NCBI GenBank assembly: GCA_903879875.1
Contig: CAIRNC010000357.1
Span: forward strand, 1-16,623
Source of the DNA: an uncultured Bacteroidota bacterium
GTDB lineage: Bacteria; Bacteroidota; Bacteroidia; Flavobacteriales; Flavobacteriaceae
Reading direction: 5' to 3'
DNA: 16,623 bases
This document shows, piece by piece, positions 15,135 through 16,623 of this stretch. The stretch's first letter is position 1. Each line of letters starts with the position of its first letter. Position numbers and translations under genes: made by a program. The notes beneath the pieces are model-generated. The model saw nothing but the letters and a program-made list of their open reading frames with translations. It was not told the origin of the DNA and did no database searches.

Positions 15135-16484
15135 CTACAATTTATTCAAAAGCGCTCCCTTTATTTTTGTAACTAATTCTCCAATATCTCCTGCTCCAAT
15201 AGTTACTATAATTTTCGCGTCACTTTCCAATATTATCGAAATCAAATCCAATTTGGAAACTACTTTTTTATGTTGATTTGTCATTTTTCCTAACAACCAT
15301 TCCGATGTTATTCCTTCCATCGGTAATTCCCGTGCCGGATAAATATCTAATAACAATACTTCGTCAAAAGCAGAAAGGCTTTTCGCAAAATCATCTGCAA
15401 AATCTTTGGTTCTGCTGAACAAATGCGGTTGAAAAATAGCCAACACTTTTTGATTTGGATACAATTCGGAAACCGCTTGATGTACCGCATTTATTTCTGT
15501 TGGATGATGCGCATAATCATCAATATATACCAATTCCGTTTCTTTTATTTGATACGAAAATCTTCTCTTAATTCCTTTGAACGATTTTAATGCTTTTGCA
15601 ATTGCCTCATTGGAAGTTCCGAATGTTTTTGCCATTGCCAAAGCCATCAAGGCATTGGTTAGATTATGTTTTCCGGGCAAACCGAATTGTAAATTTGTTA
15701 TAATTTCTGTTGGTGTTTGAACATCAAAAACATAATTTCCATTTTCAATTCTAACATTGAAAGCTTTGAAATTGGCATCTTCATTTACCGCAACTGTAAC
15801 CCCTTCTAAAGGTAAGTTTTTCGTAATGAAAAGTTGGCTTTTGTCAGAAATTTTATCGGCAAATTCTACGAATGAAGCTTCAATGGCTGCACTATCTCCA
15901 TAAATATCCAAATGATCGGCATCCATAGAGGTGATGCAAGCAATATTGGGATACAAATGCAAGAAAGAACGGTCAAATTCGTCGGCTTCAACAACAGTTA
16001 TCGTTTTTCCATTTCCAATTAAATTAGAATTATAATTTTCTACAATTCCTCCTAAAAACGAAGTTACATCAGCGCCACTTTCATATAAAATATGTCCTAA
16101 AATACTGGATGTCGTTGTTTTTCCATGAGTTCCAGCAACGGCAAAACAAAAGGTGTCTTTGGTTATAATACCTAAAACTTCGGCTCTTTTTTTAACATTG
16201 AAATCTCTTTCTAAAAAATAATTCCATTCCGAATGACTTTTAGGAACTGCAGGAGTAATTATAACTAACGTATTTTCAGTATAATAATCTGTAGGAATTA
16301 AATTTATATCATCTTCAAAATGAATGTTGATGCCACTTAATGCCAACTCTTTTGTAAGTTCGGTTTCCGTTTTATCATAACCAGACACATTCTTACCGAT
16401 AGTTTTGAAATACCGCGCCAAAGCACTCATTCCGATTCCTCCGATTCCTATAAAATAGACGTTATGTATTTGATTTAAGTTCAT
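15135..16484 (-). CDS. murC: UDP-N-acetylmuramate--L-alanine ligase
   Basis: Cytosolic ATP-dependent ligase that adds L-alanine to UDP-MurNAc, the first amino-acid step of peptidoglycan precursor synthesis. The 449 residues cover all three Mur ligase domains. The N-terminal UDP-binding domain has FIGIGGIGMSALA (11-23). The central ATPase has AGTHGKTTTSS (117-127), EADEFDRSF (166-174) and the MurC-type DADHLDIYGD (188-197). The C-terminal domain has DDYAHHPTEI (322-331) and FQPHLFSRTKDF (351-362). All signature residues are present. ATG 16484 is preceded by GAGGA six bases away, an unusually good Shine-Dalgarno for this phylum, contributed by a GC-rich palindromic element. It opens the visible murC-ftsQ-ftsA-ftsZ unit; murG, usual upstream partner in Flavobacteria, is not within the window. 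Confidence 0.97.
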   Translation of the reverse strand: MNLNQIHNVYFIGIGGIGMSALARYFKTIGKNVSGYDKTETELTKELALSGINIHFEDDINLIPTDYYTENTLVIITPAVPKSHSEWNYFLERDFNVKKRAEVLGIITKDTFCFAVAGTHGKTTTSSILGHILYESGADVTSFLGGIVENYNSNLIGNGKTITVVEADEFDRSFLHLYPNIACITSMDADHLDIYGDSAAIEASFVEFADKISDKSQLFITKNLPLEGVTVAVNEDANFKAFNVRIENGNYVFDVQTPTEIITNLQFGLPGKHNLTNALMALAMAKTFGTSNEAIAKALKSFKGIKRRFSYQIKETELVYIDDYAHHPTEINAVHQAVSELYPNQKVLAIFQPHLFSRTKDFADDFAKSLSAFDEVLLLDIYPARELPMEGITSEWLLGKMTNQHKKVVSKLDLISIILESDAKIIVTIGAGDIGELVTKIKGALLNKL

Positions 16485-16490
16485 GTTTTT

Positions 16491-16495
16491 TCCTC
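16491..16495 (-). promoter_or_regulatory. Shine-Dalgarno-like GAGGA before murC
   Basis: Minus-strand GAGGA lies six bases before the ATG at 16484. No other gene in this window has so good a match at that spacing, and it is part of the palindromic element. Confidence 0.5.
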
Positions 16496-16524
16496 ACCCC
16501 CAACCCCTCTCCGATGGAGAGGGG
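16491..16524 (-). repeat. GC-rich palindromic element overlapping the murC leader
   Basis: CCCCTCTCC (16504-16512) and GGAGAGGGG (16516-16524) form a perfect 9-bp hairpin with a GAT loop. It is flanked by the C-rich run CCTCACCCCCAA, and its base composition is quite unlike its surroundings. The form (CCTCACCCCCAACCCCTCTCC plus mirrored GGAGAGGGG) resembles dispersed intergenic palindromes known from many bacterial genomes; that resemblance is recollection, not a search. On the murC transcript the hairpin ends 19 bases before the ATG, and the strand reads GGGGTGAGGA just upstream of the start. Confidence 0.7.
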
Positions 16525-16623
16525 AGTCGAATCCGTAGAGGGTATTTAAAATTATTTATTTTTACTAATTAACAAAAATGCAAACTCATAAATTGAAAAG
16601 TTAAATATCCGTTGAATAATTAA
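16525..16623 (-). other. AT-rich sequence upstream of murC at the window edge
   Basis: About 100 bp with no -7 box found. On the minus strand one frame is open from the edge for 23 codons to a TAA at 16554-16552. It could be the tail of an upstream gene, but it shows no recognisable MurG or other ending, so it is left uncalled. Confidence 0.35.

Noticed and set aside
14781..15176. Plus-strand 131-codon hydrophobic frame opposite ftsQ
   Set aside because: Mirror of the ftsQ membrane segment and AT-rich spacer; hydrophobicity is a composition effect.
16552..16623. 23-codon minus-strand frame as the murG tail
   Set aside because: Too short and without a recognisable MurG C-terminus; left as unassigned.

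Overview
The window looks like chromosomal DNA of a member of the Flavobacteriaceae, most likely Flavobacterium or a close relative. The evidence is the low GC content, a type IX secretion (T9SS) gliding-motility-type C-terminal domain, promoters with the Bacteroidota -7 box TAnnTTTG, weak Shine-Dalgarno use, and a division cluster in the order murC-ftsQ-ftsA-ftsZ-yqeY with an FtsZ of about 640 residues. The genus call is inference; phylum and family are fairly safe.

Layout. Bases 1-4263 (+) hold the 3' part of a giant secreted repeat protein that is open through the left edge. It has thirteen units of about 80 residues, each with two cysteines, then Ig/SprB-like modules and a type B T9SS sorting domain, and it ends in a strong cUUCGg-loop terminator. 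Bases 4385-5645 (+) are a two-gene unit: a TlpA-like thioredoxin lipoprotein and triosephosphate isomerase (tpiA), with a terminator. Bases 5827-6921 (+) are ychF with its own promoter and terminator. Bases 7044-8516 (+) are guaB. Bases 8517-9490 form a 974-bp AT-rich stretch without a convincing gene; it holds a pair of direct repeats 21 bp apart and some minus-strand open stretches that may be decayed sequence. Bases 9491-10192 (+) encode an orphan four-TPR protein that converges on a tRNA-Arg(TCG) gene on the minus strand (10278-10351).

The rest is on the minus strand. Transcription runs right to left: murC (16484-15135), ftsQ (15049-14315), ftsA (14308-12932), ftsZ (12885-10957), a terminator, then yqeY (10815-10366) from its own promoter, with the tRNA-Arg only 14 bp beyond. 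MurC makes UDP-MurNAc-L-Ala, and FtsQ, FtsA and FtsZ build the division ring, so this is the end of a dcw cluster. A GC-rich palindromic element sits just upstream of murC and appears to supply a Shine-Dalgarno-like GAGGA.

Most of the window is housekeeping. I found no convincing undescribed multi-gene system. The parts most worth a second look are the repeat protein, the gene-poor stretch plus TPR gene next to the tRNA 3' end, and the palindromic element before murC. Two start codons (tlpA-like and ychF) were moved downstream because the longest reading frames begin inside the -7 promoter boxes.
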